A DNA stretch of 64,000 nt from Nocardia panacis (GTDB lineage Bacteria; Actinomycetota; Actinomycetes; Mycobacteriales; Mycobacteriaceae), in assembly GCF_003598715.1 (NCBI RefSeq), contig NZ_QZFU01000041.1, positions 248,001 to 312,000 on the forward strand. The letters are read 5' to 3'. The translations under genes were made by a program, and so were the position numbers. This document shows positions 27,155 to 35,540 of the stretch, in pieces. The first letter of the stretch is position 1. Each line of letters opens with the position of its first letter. The notes beneath the pieces are model-generated. The model saw nothing but the letters and a program-made list of their open reading frames with translations, was not told where the DNA came from and searched no databases.

Positions 27155-27979
27155 ATGGGACATCCGGGATGGCGGTTCGGTGCGGCGCTCGCGGGCTGCG
27201 CGCTGCTGCTCGGCGGATGTGCGGAAGACTCGTCGCGGGCCGGCGTGTCGTCCGCGACCGTGCCGTCGAACAATGGCACGGTCCTGCCACAGGTCGGGCC
27301 GGTGAATGGCAACCCGACCGCCAAGACGATCGCCGATGGCCGAGTCATTGTCCTGGATCCGGGACACAATGGCGGCAATGGCGGATCGGCGGCGATCAAC
27401 CGGCAGGTGCCCGACGGTCGCGGAAGAACCAAGGCGTGCAATACCACCGGGACCTCGGCCGGGGACGGCTATTCCGAGCACGCTTTCAACTGGGCGCTCG
27501 CGGTCCAGGTCAGGGATCTGCTCACCGCGCGCGGCCTGCGCGTGGTGCTGACCCGCGCCGATGACTCGGGTATCGGCCCGTGCGTCGATGAGCGCGCCGC
27601 CATCGCGAATGCCGCTGTCGCGGCCGCCGTGGTGTCGATCCACGCCGATGGTGCGGACACGGCGGGCGCGCACGGCTTCCATGTCGCCTATTCCGCGCCG
27701 CCGCTCAACCAATCCCAAGGCGAACCGTCCACCAGATTGGCGAGCACACTGCGTGACACGCTGTCCGGTGCCGGATTCGTACCGTCCACCTATGTCGGTG
27801 CGGGCGGACTGAATCCGCGCGCGGACTTGGCGGGGCTGAATCTGTCCGAGCGGCCCACGGCGCTGATCGAATGCGGCAATATGCGCGATTCCGGCGATGC
27901 CGCGCTGCTCGAATCACCGGAGGGGCGTACCCGTCTCGCGACCGCTATCGCGGCGGGAATCACCGCCTACCTCGCTTGA
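27155..27979 (+). CDS. Lipoprotein N-acetylmuramoyl-L-alanine amidase (Amidase_3)
   Basis: A 274-residue exported peptidoglycan amidase. Start at ATG 27155 gives a signal peptide with lipobox LLLGGC; longer in-frame starts add an unrelated Pro/Thr-rich stretch. The zinc amidase core is clear: VIVLDPGHNGGNGG (first His ligand), GYSEHAFNWALA (Glu), and AVVSIHADGAD (second His), with ALIECGNMRDSGDA near the catalytic Glu. It resembles mycobacterial Rv3717 (Ami1), including the insertion carrying TKACNTTGTSAGDG. It should cleave between MurNAc and the stem peptide. Confidence 0.92.
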   Translation: MGHPGWRFGAALAGCALLLGGCAEDSSRAGVSSATVPSNNGTVLPQVGPVNGNPTAKTIADGRVIVLDPGHNGGNGGSAAINRQVPDGRGRTKACNTTGTSAGDGYSEHAFNWALAVQVRDLLTARGLRVVLTRADDSGIGPCVDERAAIANAAVAAAVVSIHADGADTAGAHGFHVAYSAPPLNQSQGEPSTRLASTLRDTLSGAGFVPSTYVGAGGLNPRADLAGLNLSERPTALIECGNMRDSGDAALLESPEGRTRLATAIAAGITAYLA

Positions 27980-28017
27980 CCTCGCGCGCCGAATATCGGT
28001 AATCCCTTCCCACTCAC

Positions 28018-28038
28018 GGCTATAGCGGTGCTATAGCC
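28018..28038. promoter_or_regulatory. Palindromic operator candidate upstream of the repeat lipoprotein gene
   Basis: Perfect inverted repeat GGCTATAGC-GGT-GCTATAGCC (9-bp arms, 3-bp spacer), with a further CCATAG half-like motif about 5 bases on. It lies about 100 bases upstream of the lipoprotein ATG and 39 bases after the amidase stop. It could be an operator or a short hairpin. Confidence 0.6.
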
Positions 28039-28141
28039 GGTGCCATAGTTCGTGGTGCTCGTTGATCGGTAACGGCCCCATCGAATTCCGTGACAACCGG
28101 TGGCGGAGTGGCGAGAGATGTTAGAAGGAGGAGTTTTCCGG

Positions 28142-28732
28142 ATGACAAAGACGCTCGAGCGTCCGCGCCTGCGTACGGCGGCGGCAACGATGATCATGAC
28201 CCTGGGACCGGTGGTGGCATTGCTGACCGGATGCCAGGACTCGAACGACTCCGGCACCAAGCCGACCACCACCGCGAAGGTGGCCGTCACCGCGACAGCG
28301 ACCCACGGTGCGACGGCCACGTCGAATCCCGGTGCGCAGGCCCCGAATCCCGGTAACCAGCAGCCGAATCCGGCGCCGGTCGATGCCCCGCAGCCCGGTC
28401 AGATCACGACGGCTCCTGGCGATTCCGGTCCGCAGCCCGGTCAGATCACCACGCCCCCCGGCGATCCCGGTCCGCAGCCCGGTCAGATAACGACGGCTCC
28501 CGGTGATCCCGGTGCACAGCCGGGGCAGATCACCACCTCTCCGGCCGCGCCGAGTCCGACCACGACGGCGCCCGGTGCGGGCGACGAGCCGCGCAATCCG
28601 GTGCCCAGCGCGGCGCCCAATGCGAAGTGCACCGAAAAGATCAACTACGTGGGCGATCCGCGCTCGAACGCCGAGATCAACAGTATCGGCGAGCAGACCG
28701 GCAAATGCCCGGAGCCGCAGCGCGCCAAGTGA
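28142..28732 (+). CDS. Pro/Thr/Gly-rich lipoprotein with 14-residue repeats
   Basis: A 196-residue predicted lipoprotein. The signal peptide ends with the lipobox LLTGC (MIMTLGPVVALLTGC). The mature protein starts Ser/Thr-rich, then has four copies of a 14-residue unit, PQPGQITTAPGDPG (residues 83-134), then a short C-terminal region with two cysteines (AKCTEKINYVGDP and TGKCPEPQ), probably disulfide-linked. AAGGAGGA lies upstream, although its spacing is longer than usual. Likely an extended cell-wall-spanning spacer protein. Function unknown. Confidence 0.8.
   Translation: MTKTLERPRLRTAAATMIMTLGPVVALLTGCQDSNDSGTKPTTTAKVAVTATATHGATATSNPGAQAPNPGNQQPNPAPVDAPQPGQITTAPGDSGPQPGQITTPPGDPGPQPGQITTAPGDPGAQPGQITTSPAAPSPTTTAPGAGDEPRNPVPSAAPNAKCTEKINYVGDPRSNAEINSIGEQTGKCPEPQRAK
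28388..28543 (+). repeat. 42-bp tandem repeat within the lipoprotein gene
   Basis: Units at 28388-28429, 28430-28471 and 28472-28513, with a partial fourth at 28514-28543. Each full unit encodes PQPGQITTxPGDxG. Copy-number change keeps the frame. Confidence 0.95.
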
Positions 28733-28736
28733 ACCG

Positions 28737-28766
28737 AAGCGGGGGTCCGAATGGCCCCCGCTTTTC
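28737..28766 (+). terminator. Terminator of the lipoprotein gene
   Basis: Hairpin GCGGGGG-N7-CCCCCGC followed by TTTT, a few bases after the lipoprotein stop. Confidence 0.9.
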
Positions 28767-28861
28767 GGGGTGGAGGTAGCTGTGGGATTGCCTTGAGGGG
28801 CAAGCGAATCCGTCCGCCACTCATACGGGGGTATGGGGCGGACGGTTTGTTTCACATGCGA

Positions 28862-28867
28862 TAGGCT
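28862..28867 (+). promoter_or_regulatory. -10 element before the PIN-gene leader ORF
   Basis: TAGGCT lies 6 bases before the ATG at 28874. Confidence 0.45.
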
Positions 28868-28873
28868 GCGGAT

Positions 28874-28945
28874 ATGGCCGGGTTGGCGAAGGTGGCGGTC
28901 GGGGGGTTGCCGGGGTCGGATGCGTTGCGCGATGAGGTCGTGTGA
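28874..28945 (+). CDS. Possible 23-residue ORF overlapping the PIN-like gene
   Basis: ATG frame MAGLAKVAVGGLPGSDALRD... ending in TGA that overlaps the GTG of the PIN-like gene (GTGA). It is positioned where an antitoxin gene would be but is far too short for a VapB. It may be a coupling leader or an antitoxin remnant. Confidence 0.4.
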   Translation: MAGLAKVAVGGLPGSDALRDEVV

Positions 28946-29352
28946 ACTGCGCCGCCGTCGGTGGTTATGTGCTGGATGTCGCCGCGTTGATCGGCGCGTG
29001 CAGACGTAGACCGTATCCGGAGTCGGTGGTGTGGGGAACGGTGATCACCCACGGCGTGCTGGTGGTGCCTGCCGCCGTTTTGGACGAGGCCAGAGCGCGG
29101 GTGCCCCCGGCGAGCGCGGATATCCTGGAAGTCCTGCTGTCACTGCCCAATACGGTGATAGCCGATCTGGATGAGGCGGTGGCGGCCCGATGCGGTGCGC
29201 TGCTGGCCGACGCGGTCGAGCAGCGGGCAGGTCACCTATCGGCGGCGCATGCCGCGATCGAGGGGGTATCTCGAGGGTGGCCCATCGCCACCGACCGCGC
29301 CGAATTCCTCATCAGCCTGCTACCGAGCGCGGATGTCGATCCGCTGCCGTGA
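28942..29352 (+). CDS. PIN-like domain protein
   Basis: A 136-residue protein with the spacing of a small PIN ribonuclease: YVLDVAALIGA (first Asp), VVPAAVLDEARARVPPAS (Glu), and WPIATDRAEFLISLL (late Asp). PIN toxins such as VapC cut tRNA or rRNA, but this one lacks the usual DTSVL start and has no cognate antitoxin of normal size; only a 23-residue frame precedes it. It could be an orphan or a house-keeping PIN protein. GTG start by coupling. Confidence 0.65.
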   Translation: MNCAAVGGYVLDVAALIGACRRRPYPESVVWGTVITHGVLVVPAAVLDEARARVPPASADILEVLLSLPNTVIADLDEAVAARCGALLADAVEQRAGHLSAAHAAIEGVSRGWPIATDRAEFLISLLPSADVDPLP

Positions 29353-29366
29353 TCCAGGCCCTGCCA

Positions 29367-30896
29367 TCAGTACAGATCGCGCAGTTGCCGTTTGTACACC
29401 TTGCCGGAGTCGTCGCGGGGGAGTTCGTCGACGAGGCGAATCTCGCGGGGAATCTTGTAGTCGGCGATGAGACTGCCGAGCCGCGCTCGGATCGTGGCGG
29501 CGGACAGTTCGGCACCCGGACGCAGAACAATATGCGCGGCAACGGCTTCCCCGAGATCTCCGGAATGCGGGATCCCGAAGACGGCGACATCCTCCACCTC
29601 GTCCAGCGCACCGATGGCGGCCTCGATCTCGGCGGGATAGATATTCACCCCGCCCGCGATGATGATCTCGCCGCAGCGTCCCGTCAGATAGAGGTATCCG
29701 TCGGCATCGAGATATCCGGTATCGCCGACGGTGATGAATCCCGGTATCGGACTGGGCTTTTCCGTCTCGTTCAGATAGGTGAAACGCGGCCAATAGTCGG
29801 CCCCGCGCACGAACACCGTGCCGATCGTACCGGCAGGCAAGATGATTCCGTCCGCGCTCGCCACGACCGCGGCCGACCCATCGGCGCCGCGTCCGACACT
29901 GCCGGGATGAGTCGACCACTCCATGGCACTGATCCAGGTGATGCTGCCCGCCTCGCTGCACCCGTAGAACTCGGTCAGCGCCGAGCCGAACCAGGCGATG
30001 GCGGCCCGCTTGATCGCGGGCGGGCACGGCGCCGCCGAGTGGATCAGATGGGTCAGGCTGCTCACGTCGTAGCGCTCGCGCACCTCGGCGGGCAGTGAGA
30101 GCAGCCGCGAAAGCATGGTGGGGACCACTTTCGCCTGGGTGATGCGTTGCCGCTGCACCAGTTCAAGGAAGCGCTCGGCATCCCAGCGCGGCATGATGGT
30201 GATCTCCGCGCCCATCCGAAGGGCAAGCACCGCAACGGCATTCGGGCTGGTGTGGTAGAGGGGTCCGGCCACGAGGATCCGTGCGTCCGGAGTCAGGCCC
30301 ATGCGCTGGGCGGTCGCCCCTGCGATGGACAGCAACTGCTCGGCCGTCATCCGTTCGCGCAGTACACCTTTCGGCCTTCCAGTGGTGCCGGAGGTGTAGA
30401 TCAGCCCCATTGAATCCGCGACCGCGCCATCCCGGTGCCCGAGCGGATCTCGTTGCACCGCAAGCCATTCCTCCAGGAGTAGGTGGCGTCCCGTCGGCTC
30501 GGCGAGCGACTGCGGCAACCGAGCCTCATCCAAAAGCTCACTCGGCATGGCGACCTCGACAATCAGCGCCGCGATCCCGGCTCGCCGCACCGCCTCCTCG
30601 ACCCGGTCGACGAATTCGGTATGCGTCAATACCGCGCGGATCCCACTGTCCCGCAACACATGCTCGATCTCCGGCACCTGCCACCGCGTATTGATCGGCA
30701 CCGGATTGGCCCCGCACGCCGCGACCGCGAGCGAAATCTCCAGGAACTCGATGTCATTGCGCAGCAGGATCGCAACCCGCTCGCCATTGCCGACTCCCGC
30801 CTCGGTGAGCGCCGCCGCCAACAATCCCGCTCGCCGCTTCGCCAGTTCCTGCGTGCGCGCCCGTCCGGCGCATTCGATCATCGGTGACCCCACCAT
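29367..30896 (-). CDS. Acyl-CoA synthetase / AMP-dependent ligase (FadD-like)
   Basis: A 509-residue member of the ANL superfamily that adenylates a carboxylic acid and transfers it to CoA. The P-loop-like motif YTSGTTGRPKG, the A5 motif YGCSEAG, the A7 motif VGDTGYLDADGYLYLTGR and the A10 region PRDDSGKVYKRQL (catalytic Lys) are all present. Start proposed at MVGSPMIECAG (30896), with an alternative upstream at 30926. It converges on the PIN-like gene. Specificity (fatty, bile or aromatic acid) cannot be read. Confidence 0.92.
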   Translation of the reverse strand: MVGSPMIECAGRARTQELAKRRAGLLAAALTEAGVGNGERVAILLRNDIEFLEISLAVAACGANPVPINTRWQVPEIEHVLRDSGIRAVLTHTEFVDRVEEAVRRAGIAALIVEVAMPSELLDEARLPQSLAEPTGRHLLLEEWLAVQRDPLGHRDGAVADSMGLIYTSGTTGRPKGVLRERMTAEQLLSIAGATAQRMGLTPDARILVAGPLYHTSPNAVAVLALRMGAEITIMPRWDAERFLELVQRQRITQAKVVPTMLSRLLSLPAEVRERYDVSSLTHLIHSAAPCPPAIKRAAIAWFGSALTEFYGCSEAGSITWISAMEWSTHPGSVGRGADGSAAVVASADGIILPAGTIGTVFVRGADYWPRFTYLNETEKPSPIPGFITVGDTGYLDADGYLYLTGRCGEIIIAGGVNIYPAEIEAAIGALDEVEDVAVFGIPHSGDLGEAVAAHIVLRPGAELSAATIRARLGSLIADYKIPREIRLVDELPRDDSGKVYKRQLRDLY

Positions 30897-31043
30897 GCCC
30901 CGAGTCTGCCACGTCCGACCCACCATGGAGCGCCGGGTAAATCGTCAGCGCAGGGCGCGGAGTTGCCGAGGGGCGGTGCGATCGCGGCAGCGCATAGGTG
31001 CGCGGACATCGGCGTTGGTCCGCGGCACGGGAACCAGCGGTTG

Positions 31044-31712
31044 TCACCGCAAGGCGAGGTGTCGGGTGCGCAGTGTCGAGACGGTGGTGGTGAAGCGGCC
31101 GGTGGATTGGGCGGCGACCAGGACGGCATCGGAGAAGGTGTCGACATCGCGGTGGGTTGGGAGGGTATGGATGTGTAACCCGCAGGTGTGGAGGGCTTCT
31201 CGGGTGAGCGCGCCGGTGTTCGGGGTGGACATGGGGACGGTGATCAGGGCGCGGGCGGGTTGTGGGGTGGCCAGGCCGAGTGCCCACCAGCCGCCGTCGG
31301 CGGCGGGGCCGAGGACGGCATCGGCGGCGTCGGTCAGCAGGTCGGCGGCGGTCGTCAGGTCCTCGGGGGTGAGTTGCGGAGTGTCCATGCCGATTTGGAG
31401 TACCGGAGTGCCGAAGGCGGCGGCGTCGGCATGGGCATTGGCCAGGCGCTCGCCGAAGGTGCGACCGCGCTGCGGGACCAGCGCGAAATCGGCCAGCGAC
31501 CTGGACAATTCGTCGGCGCGGCAGGCGTCGGCGAGGTCACCGGTCCAGGCGAGGACGCGGTGGTCGGCGGCGGTGTGCCGGACCGCGTCCAGGGTGTCGA
31601 GCAGTGCCGCCGCCGCCACTGTCGCCGCTTCGTTCGGGGACAGCGGCGGGGTCAGCCGAGTTTTGGCGAATCCGGGAATCGGGGCCTTGGCCAGCACCAG
31701 CAGGGTCGTCAT
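31044..31712 (-). CDS. DUF2064/TIGR04282 glycosyltransferase
   Basis: A 222-residue nucleotide-sugar-transferase-like (GT-A) protein. It opens LLVLAKAPIPGFAKTRLTPP, the signature of the family, and contains LQIGMDTPQLTPEDL and LGPAADGGWWALGL. Its ATG overlaps the stop of the upstream glycosyltransferase gene (ATGA at 31709-31712), so the two are translationally coupled. In other actinomycetes this family sits beside a GT2, an epimerase and a Mo-oxidoreductase; the pathway is not defined. Confidence 0.85.
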   Translation of the reverse strand: MTTLLVLAKAPIPGFAKTRLTPPLSPNEAATVAAAALLDTLDAVRHTAADHRVLAWTGDLADACRADELSRSLADFALVPQRGRTFGERLANAHADAAAFGTPVLQIGMDTPQLTPEDLTTAADLLTDAADAVLGPAADGGWWALGLATPQPARALITVPMSTPNTGALTREALHTCGLHIHTLPTHRDVDTFSDAVLVAAQSTGRFTTTVSTLRTRHLALR

Positions 31713-32380
31713 CGCAGCACCGACCAGAAGTCGCGGACCGCGCGCACTGAGCCGCGCCAGGAACCGGAGACCTTGGATGTGCCGCCCGCGCGCGGTCCAT
31801 AGCTGATGTCCCGCTCGATGACGTCCCATCGTGCCCGGCCCGCGCGAATCAGCAGCTCCAGCGGATACCCGCACCGGTCGTGCATCGGTCCCAAGGACAG
31901 CAGCGCCGTGCGCCGCGCCACCCGCATGGCCCCGATATCGTGCACGGGAATCCCGTAGCGCCGCCGCAGCCGCCGGGCCAGCAGTCGATTGCCGAGTCGG
32001 GCGTGCCACGGCCAGACGCCGCGTCGGATCGCGTGCCGTCGTCCGACGGCGAGGTCCGCGCCGCCGCGCACCAAGGCGACCAGCCCCGGCAGGTCGGCCG
32101 GGTTCATGGACCCGTCGCCATCGAGTACGGCGACCAATTCGGTATCGGCGGCATCTATTCCGGCCTGCACGGCCGATCCGTAGCCGGGCCGCGGCTCGAC
32201 GACCACGCGGGCGCCCGCGCGTCGCGCCACCGCCGCCGTCGCATCCGTCGATCCGTTGTCGACCACCAGCGCCCGGTAGTCGGCGGGAATGGCCGCGAGC
32301 ACACCCGGCAGCGCCTCGGCCTCATCGCGGCACGGGATCACCACCGTCACCCCGTGCTGGAGCTTCTCGATATCGGTCAC
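31709..32380 (-). CDS. Family 2 glycosyltransferase
   Basis: A 223-residue soluble GT2. GVTVVIPCRDEAEALPGVL is the N-terminal nucleotide-binding strand, LVVDNGSTDAT follows, and VAVLDGDGSMNPADLP carries the DxD-like metal motif. There are no membrane helices, so it is not a GtrB-type dolichol-phosphate enzyme, though it is similar to DPM1-like cores. First gene of the minus-strand pair; divergent from the membrane glycosyltransferase. Confidence 0.88.
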   Translation of the reverse strand: MTDIEKLQHGVTVVIPCRDEAEALPGVLAAIPADYRALVVDNGSTDATAAVARRAGARVVVEPRPGYGSAVQAGIDAADTELVAVLDGDGSMNPADLPGLVALVRGGADLAVGRRHAIRRGVWPWHARLGNRLLARRLRRRYGIPVHDIGAMRVARRTALLSLGPMHDRCGYPLELLIRAGRARWDVIERDISYGPRAGGTSKVSGSWRGSVRAVRDFWSVLR

Positions 32381-32480
32381 GGGTTCGACCGTAGGCCCCG
32401 GTGGACCGGATCCACCTCGAAAAACGGTGACGAAACGCTGACGTCCTCCGAAGCGCCGCCGATATCGGCGGGCACCGGCC

Positions 32481-32486
32481 TATGGT
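32481..32486 (+). promoter_or_regulatory. -10 element for the membrane glycosyltransferase gene
   Basis: TATGGT lies 7 bases before a GTG at 32494, favouring that codon over the ATG at 32482, which would lie within the -10 itself. Confidence 0.45.
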
Positions 32487-32493
32487 GACTTTC

Positions 32494-33825
32494 GTGCAGC
32501 TCAGCACCCGAACCCCGGCCCGGCTCCGCATGGACCTGCTCGCCGCCGCCTCCGCCGCCGTGCTGGTCGCGGTGGCCTTCGCGGTGCCGCGCTTGGCGGG
32601 CGAGGAGTTCCGTCGCACCCTGTACGCGGGGTCCGCGCCGATCTTCGGCATCTGGCTGCCGCATATCGGATGGGGGACGGGGCCTGCGATCCTGATCGCG
32701 GTGCTCGTCGTGCGGTACGGCCCCGAATTCGCGGCGCGACAACCTTGGTCGCGTCTGCCTGGCCTGGCGTATGTGACGTCGCTCGGGTGGACGTTCGCCC
32801 TCGCCATGGTCGACGGTTGGCAGCGCGGCTTCGTCGGTCGGCTGTTGGATCGCAATGAATATCTGCGCGAGGTCGGCGGTGTCACCGACATTCCGGCCAT
32901 GCTGCGCGGTTTCTCCGGGCGGATTCTCGACTTTCAACCCGATTCGTGGACCACCCATGTCTCCGGCCACCCGCCCGGTGCGCTCCTGTTCTTCGTCCTG
33001 CTGGATCGTGTCGGCCCGGGTGGCGGAGCGTGGGCGGGTGCGGCCTGTATGTTTCTCGGCTGCTCGGTCGTACCCGCGATACTCGTGGCATTGCACGCGC
33101 TCGGTGTCGAGCATCGGGCGCGCGCCGCACTGCCCTACCTGGTGCTCGCCCCCGCCGCCATCTGGATCGCGGTCTCGGCGGATGCCGTCTTCGCCGGGGT
33201 CACCGCTTGGGCGCTCGCGCTGCTGGCCCGTGCGACCCGCGAATCGGCGTGGGGCACAACGGCAGTGGGTGCGGGTGTGCTTTTCGGGCTCGGCGTCTAT
33301 CTGAACTACGGTCTGATTCTGATGGCGATTCCGGCGCTGATCCTGCTGTGCGCGCGTCGGGCGGTGTGGCCCCTGCTGCCGATGCTCGCGGGCGCGCTGG
33401 CGGTCGCGGCGGTGTTCACCATGGCGGGATTCTGGTGGCTCGACGGCTATCACCTTGTGGTGCAGCGGTATTACCAGGGCATCGCCAGCGAGCGCCCGTT
33501 CTCGTATTGGTGGTGGGGCAACCTGGCGGCCGCTGTCTGCGCGGTCGGAGCGGCCGCGATCGGCGGGGTGCCGCGCGCACTGTCACCGAAGATGTTGCGC
33601 GCGTTGGACCCGGCCGCCCTGCTGGTCGCAGGCTGCCTGGTCGCCATTCTGGTCGCCGATGCCAGCGGCCTGAGCAAGGCGGAGACCGAACGGATCTGGC
33701 TGCCTTTCACCGTCTGGATTATCGTCGCCGCGGGCTTCCTGCCCCGCCGCGCCGCGCGAGCCTGGCTCGCGGTCCAGGCGGTGGGCGCACTCGCCCTAGT
33801 CCACCTGCTGCTCACGAATTGGTAA
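32494..33825 (+). CDS. Polytopic GT-C-like glycosyltransferase
   Basis: A 443-residue membrane protein (447 if started at 32482) with about eleven hydrophobic segments. GT-C features include RILDFQPDSWTTHVSGHPPG in the first large external loop and an aromatic-rich loop before FSYWWWGN. It is probably a polyprenyl-phosphate-sugar-dependent transferase in the cytoplasmic membrane, acting with the divergent GT2 and DUF2064 proteins. The response regulator gene starts 7 bases after its stop, so the three plus-strand genes form one operon. Confidence 0.75.
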   Translation: MQLSTRTPARLRMDLLAAASAAVLVAVAFAVPRLAGEEFRRTLYAGSAPIFGIWLPHIGWGTGPAILIAVLVVRYGPEFAARQPWSRLPGLAYVTSLGWTFALAMVDGWQRGFVGRLLDRNEYLREVGGVTDIPAMLRGFSGRILDFQPDSWTTHVSGHPPGALLFFVLLDRVGPGGGAWAGAACMFLGCSVVPAILVALHALGVEHRARAALPYLVLAPAAIWIAVSADAVFAGVTAWALALLARATRESAWGTTAVGAGVLFGLGVYLNYGLILMAIPALILLCARRAVWPLLPMLAGALAVAAVFTMAGFWWLDGYHLVVQRYYQGIASERPFSYWWWGNLAAAVCAVGAAAIGGVPRALSPKMLRALDPAALLVAGCLVAILVADASGLSKAETERIWLPFTVWIIVAAGFLPRRAARAWLAVQAVGALALVHLLLTNW

Positions 33826-33832
33826 GCGTCCC

Positions 33833-34519
33833 ATGACCATTGTTATCGCCGACGACGATCCCGTGGTGCGCGAAGTGGTGCGCCGCTACCTCGAGCGAGA
33901 TGGTCGCACCGTGCTCGAAACCGGTGACGGCGCGACCACTTCGGCCGCGCTCGCGGCACTCGGCCCGGCTGTCGAACTGGTGATCCTCGATGTGATGATG
34001 CCCGCCCCGGACGGTGTCGAACTCTGCCGCGCGGTGCGTTCGGGCCCCCGCCCCGATACCCCGATCATCCTGCTCACCGCGCTGGGTGATGAGGACGATC
34101 GTGTCATCGGCCTCGAGGCGGGCGCGGACGACTATGTCACCAAACCGTTCAGCCCGCGCGAGCTGGCGCTGCGGGTGTCCTCGGTGCTGCGCCGCGTCCG
34201 GCCGCAGGAAGTCGAGCTGCCCACGCTGCGGTGCGGACCGGTCGAGGTGCGTCCGGTCGAGCGGCTCGCCTTCCTCGACGGACGGCCCGTCGAGCTGACG
34301 CCGCGCGAATTCGATCTGCTCGCCTTCCTTTTGCGCAATCCGCGTCGGGTCTTCGGTCGCGAGGAATTGTTGGCACAGGTGTGGGGTTGGGATTTCGGCG
34401 ACCTTTCGACGGTCACCGTGCATATAAAACGCCTGCGGGCCAAGCTCGGCGGGTTTCACCGCATCGAGACCGTCTGGGGCCGGCGATATGCCTGGGACCG
34501 CAGCGGCGGGGATTCGTGA
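33833..34519 (+). CDS. OmpR-family response regulator
   Basis: A 228-residue two-component regulator. The receiver domain has IADDDPVVREVV, the phospho-Asp in LVILDVMMPAPDG, the Thr in IILLTALGDEDD and the Lys in DYVTKPFSPRELA. The C-terminal winged helix is OmpR-type (ELTPREFDLLAFLLRNPRRV, VHIKRLRAKLGG, TVWGRRYAWD). The kinase gene follows directly. Confidence 0.95.
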   Translation: MTIVIADDDPVVREVVRRYLERDGRTVLETGDGATTSAALAALGPAVELVILDVMMPAPDGVELCRAVRSGPRPDTPIILLTALGDEDDRVIGLEAGADDYVTKPFSPRELALRVSSVLRRVRPQEVELPTLRCGPVEVRPVERLAFLDGRPVELTPREFDLLAFLLRNPRRVFGREELLAQVWGWDFGDLSTVTVHIKRLRAKLGGFHRIETVWGRRYAWDRSGGDS

Positions 34520-34520
34520 A

Positions 34521-35540
34521 ATGTTCGGGCACTCAGTGGATTTGATCGCCTATACGCTGGCGGGTTCGGTGCCGGTGGTCATTGTGGGCGCGCTGCTGTT
34601 GCGCGCCACCAGGAATCGGTCCCTGGTGCTGAGCATGGCGGTGCTGGTGCTGATTCCGATCCTGTCCGCCCTGGTCGGGATGATCGTGGTGGGCGGGCTG
34701 ATGTTCACCGACGAACTCGAGCGCACGCTGATCGTGCTGGCCGTGGTCGCCGCCGTCACCCTGCCCGCAGCGGTGCTGCTCGGGCGGCAGCAGGCACGGA
34801 AGACCGTGTGGGAGAAGCAGATCCGCGAACAGGAGCGCGCTGCCGAACAGTCGCGTCGCGAGCTGGTCGCCTGGGTGAGTCACGACCTGCGGACTCCGCT
34901 GGCCGGAATCAAGGCCATGGCCGAGGCCCTCTCGGATGGCGTGGTCGTGGGCGGCGATGTGGGCCGCTACGCCGATCGCATCGTCAGCGAGACCGACCAT
35001 CTCTCCGATATGGTCGATGACCTGTTCGAGATGTCGAAGATCAATGCGGGCGCGCTGCGTCTGCGCCTGGAACCGGTCGACCTGCGCGAACTTCTCGACG
35101 AGGTCCTCGCCGCCCACCGCCCCACCGCCGCCCGCACCGGCATCGACCTGCGCGCCCGGCAACCCGACACCCGAATCATGGTCACCGCCGACGACCGCGC
35201 CCTGGTCCGGGTTCTCACCAACCTGGTCTCCAATGCCATCGCCCACACCCCACCCGCCGGTCGCATAGAACTCTGCGCGGGCCGCACCGATTCCCACGCC
35301 TGGGCCACAGTGGACGACTCCGGCCCCGGCATCCCGATCCTCGACCTGCCTCGCATCTTCGAGATCGCCTACCGGGGCACCGCCGCCCGCTCCCCGATCT
35401 CCGCCAACGGCCTTCCTTCGGGCAGCGGCATGGGCTTGGCGATCGCCGCAGGTCTGATCGCCGCCCACGACGGCGCCATCACCGCCGAGAACCGCCCGAC
35501 AGGCTGCCGCTTCGAGATCCGCCTGCCCTTGGCAGACTGA
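34521..35540 (+). CDS. Sensor histidine kinase
   Basis: A 339-residue membrane kinase starting at the ATG one base after the response regulator stop. Two N-terminal transmembrane segments with a very short loop (about residues 9-27 and 38-60, and a further hydrophobic segment 70-90) suggest intramembrane or envelope-stress sensing. The H-box is WVSHDLRTPLAGIKAM, the N-box NLVSNAIAHTPP, G1 DDSGPGIP and G2 GSGMGLAIAAGL. It pairs with the preceding regulator. The neighbourhood suggests control of surface glycan genes. Confidence 0.93.
   Translation: MFGHSVDLIAYTLAGSVPVVIVGALLLRATRNRSLVLSMAVLVLIPILSALVGMIVVGGLMFTDELERTLIVLAVVAAVTLPAAVLLGRQQARKTVWEKQIREQERAAEQSRRELVAWVSHDLRTPLAGIKAMAEALSDGVVVGGDVGRYADRIVSETDHLSDMVDDLFEMSKINAGALRLRLEPVDLRELLDEVLAAHRPTAARTGIDLRARQPDTRIMVTADDRALVRVLTNLVSNAIAHTPPAGRIELCAGRTDSHAWATVDDSGPGIPILDLPRIFEIAYRGTAARSPISANGLPSGSGMGLAIAAGLIAAHDGAITAENRPTGCRFEIRLPLAD

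Noticed and set aside
28388..28543. CRISPR-like array
   Set aside because: Contiguous in-frame coding repeats without spacers; the same applies to 9090-9188 and 22794-23324.
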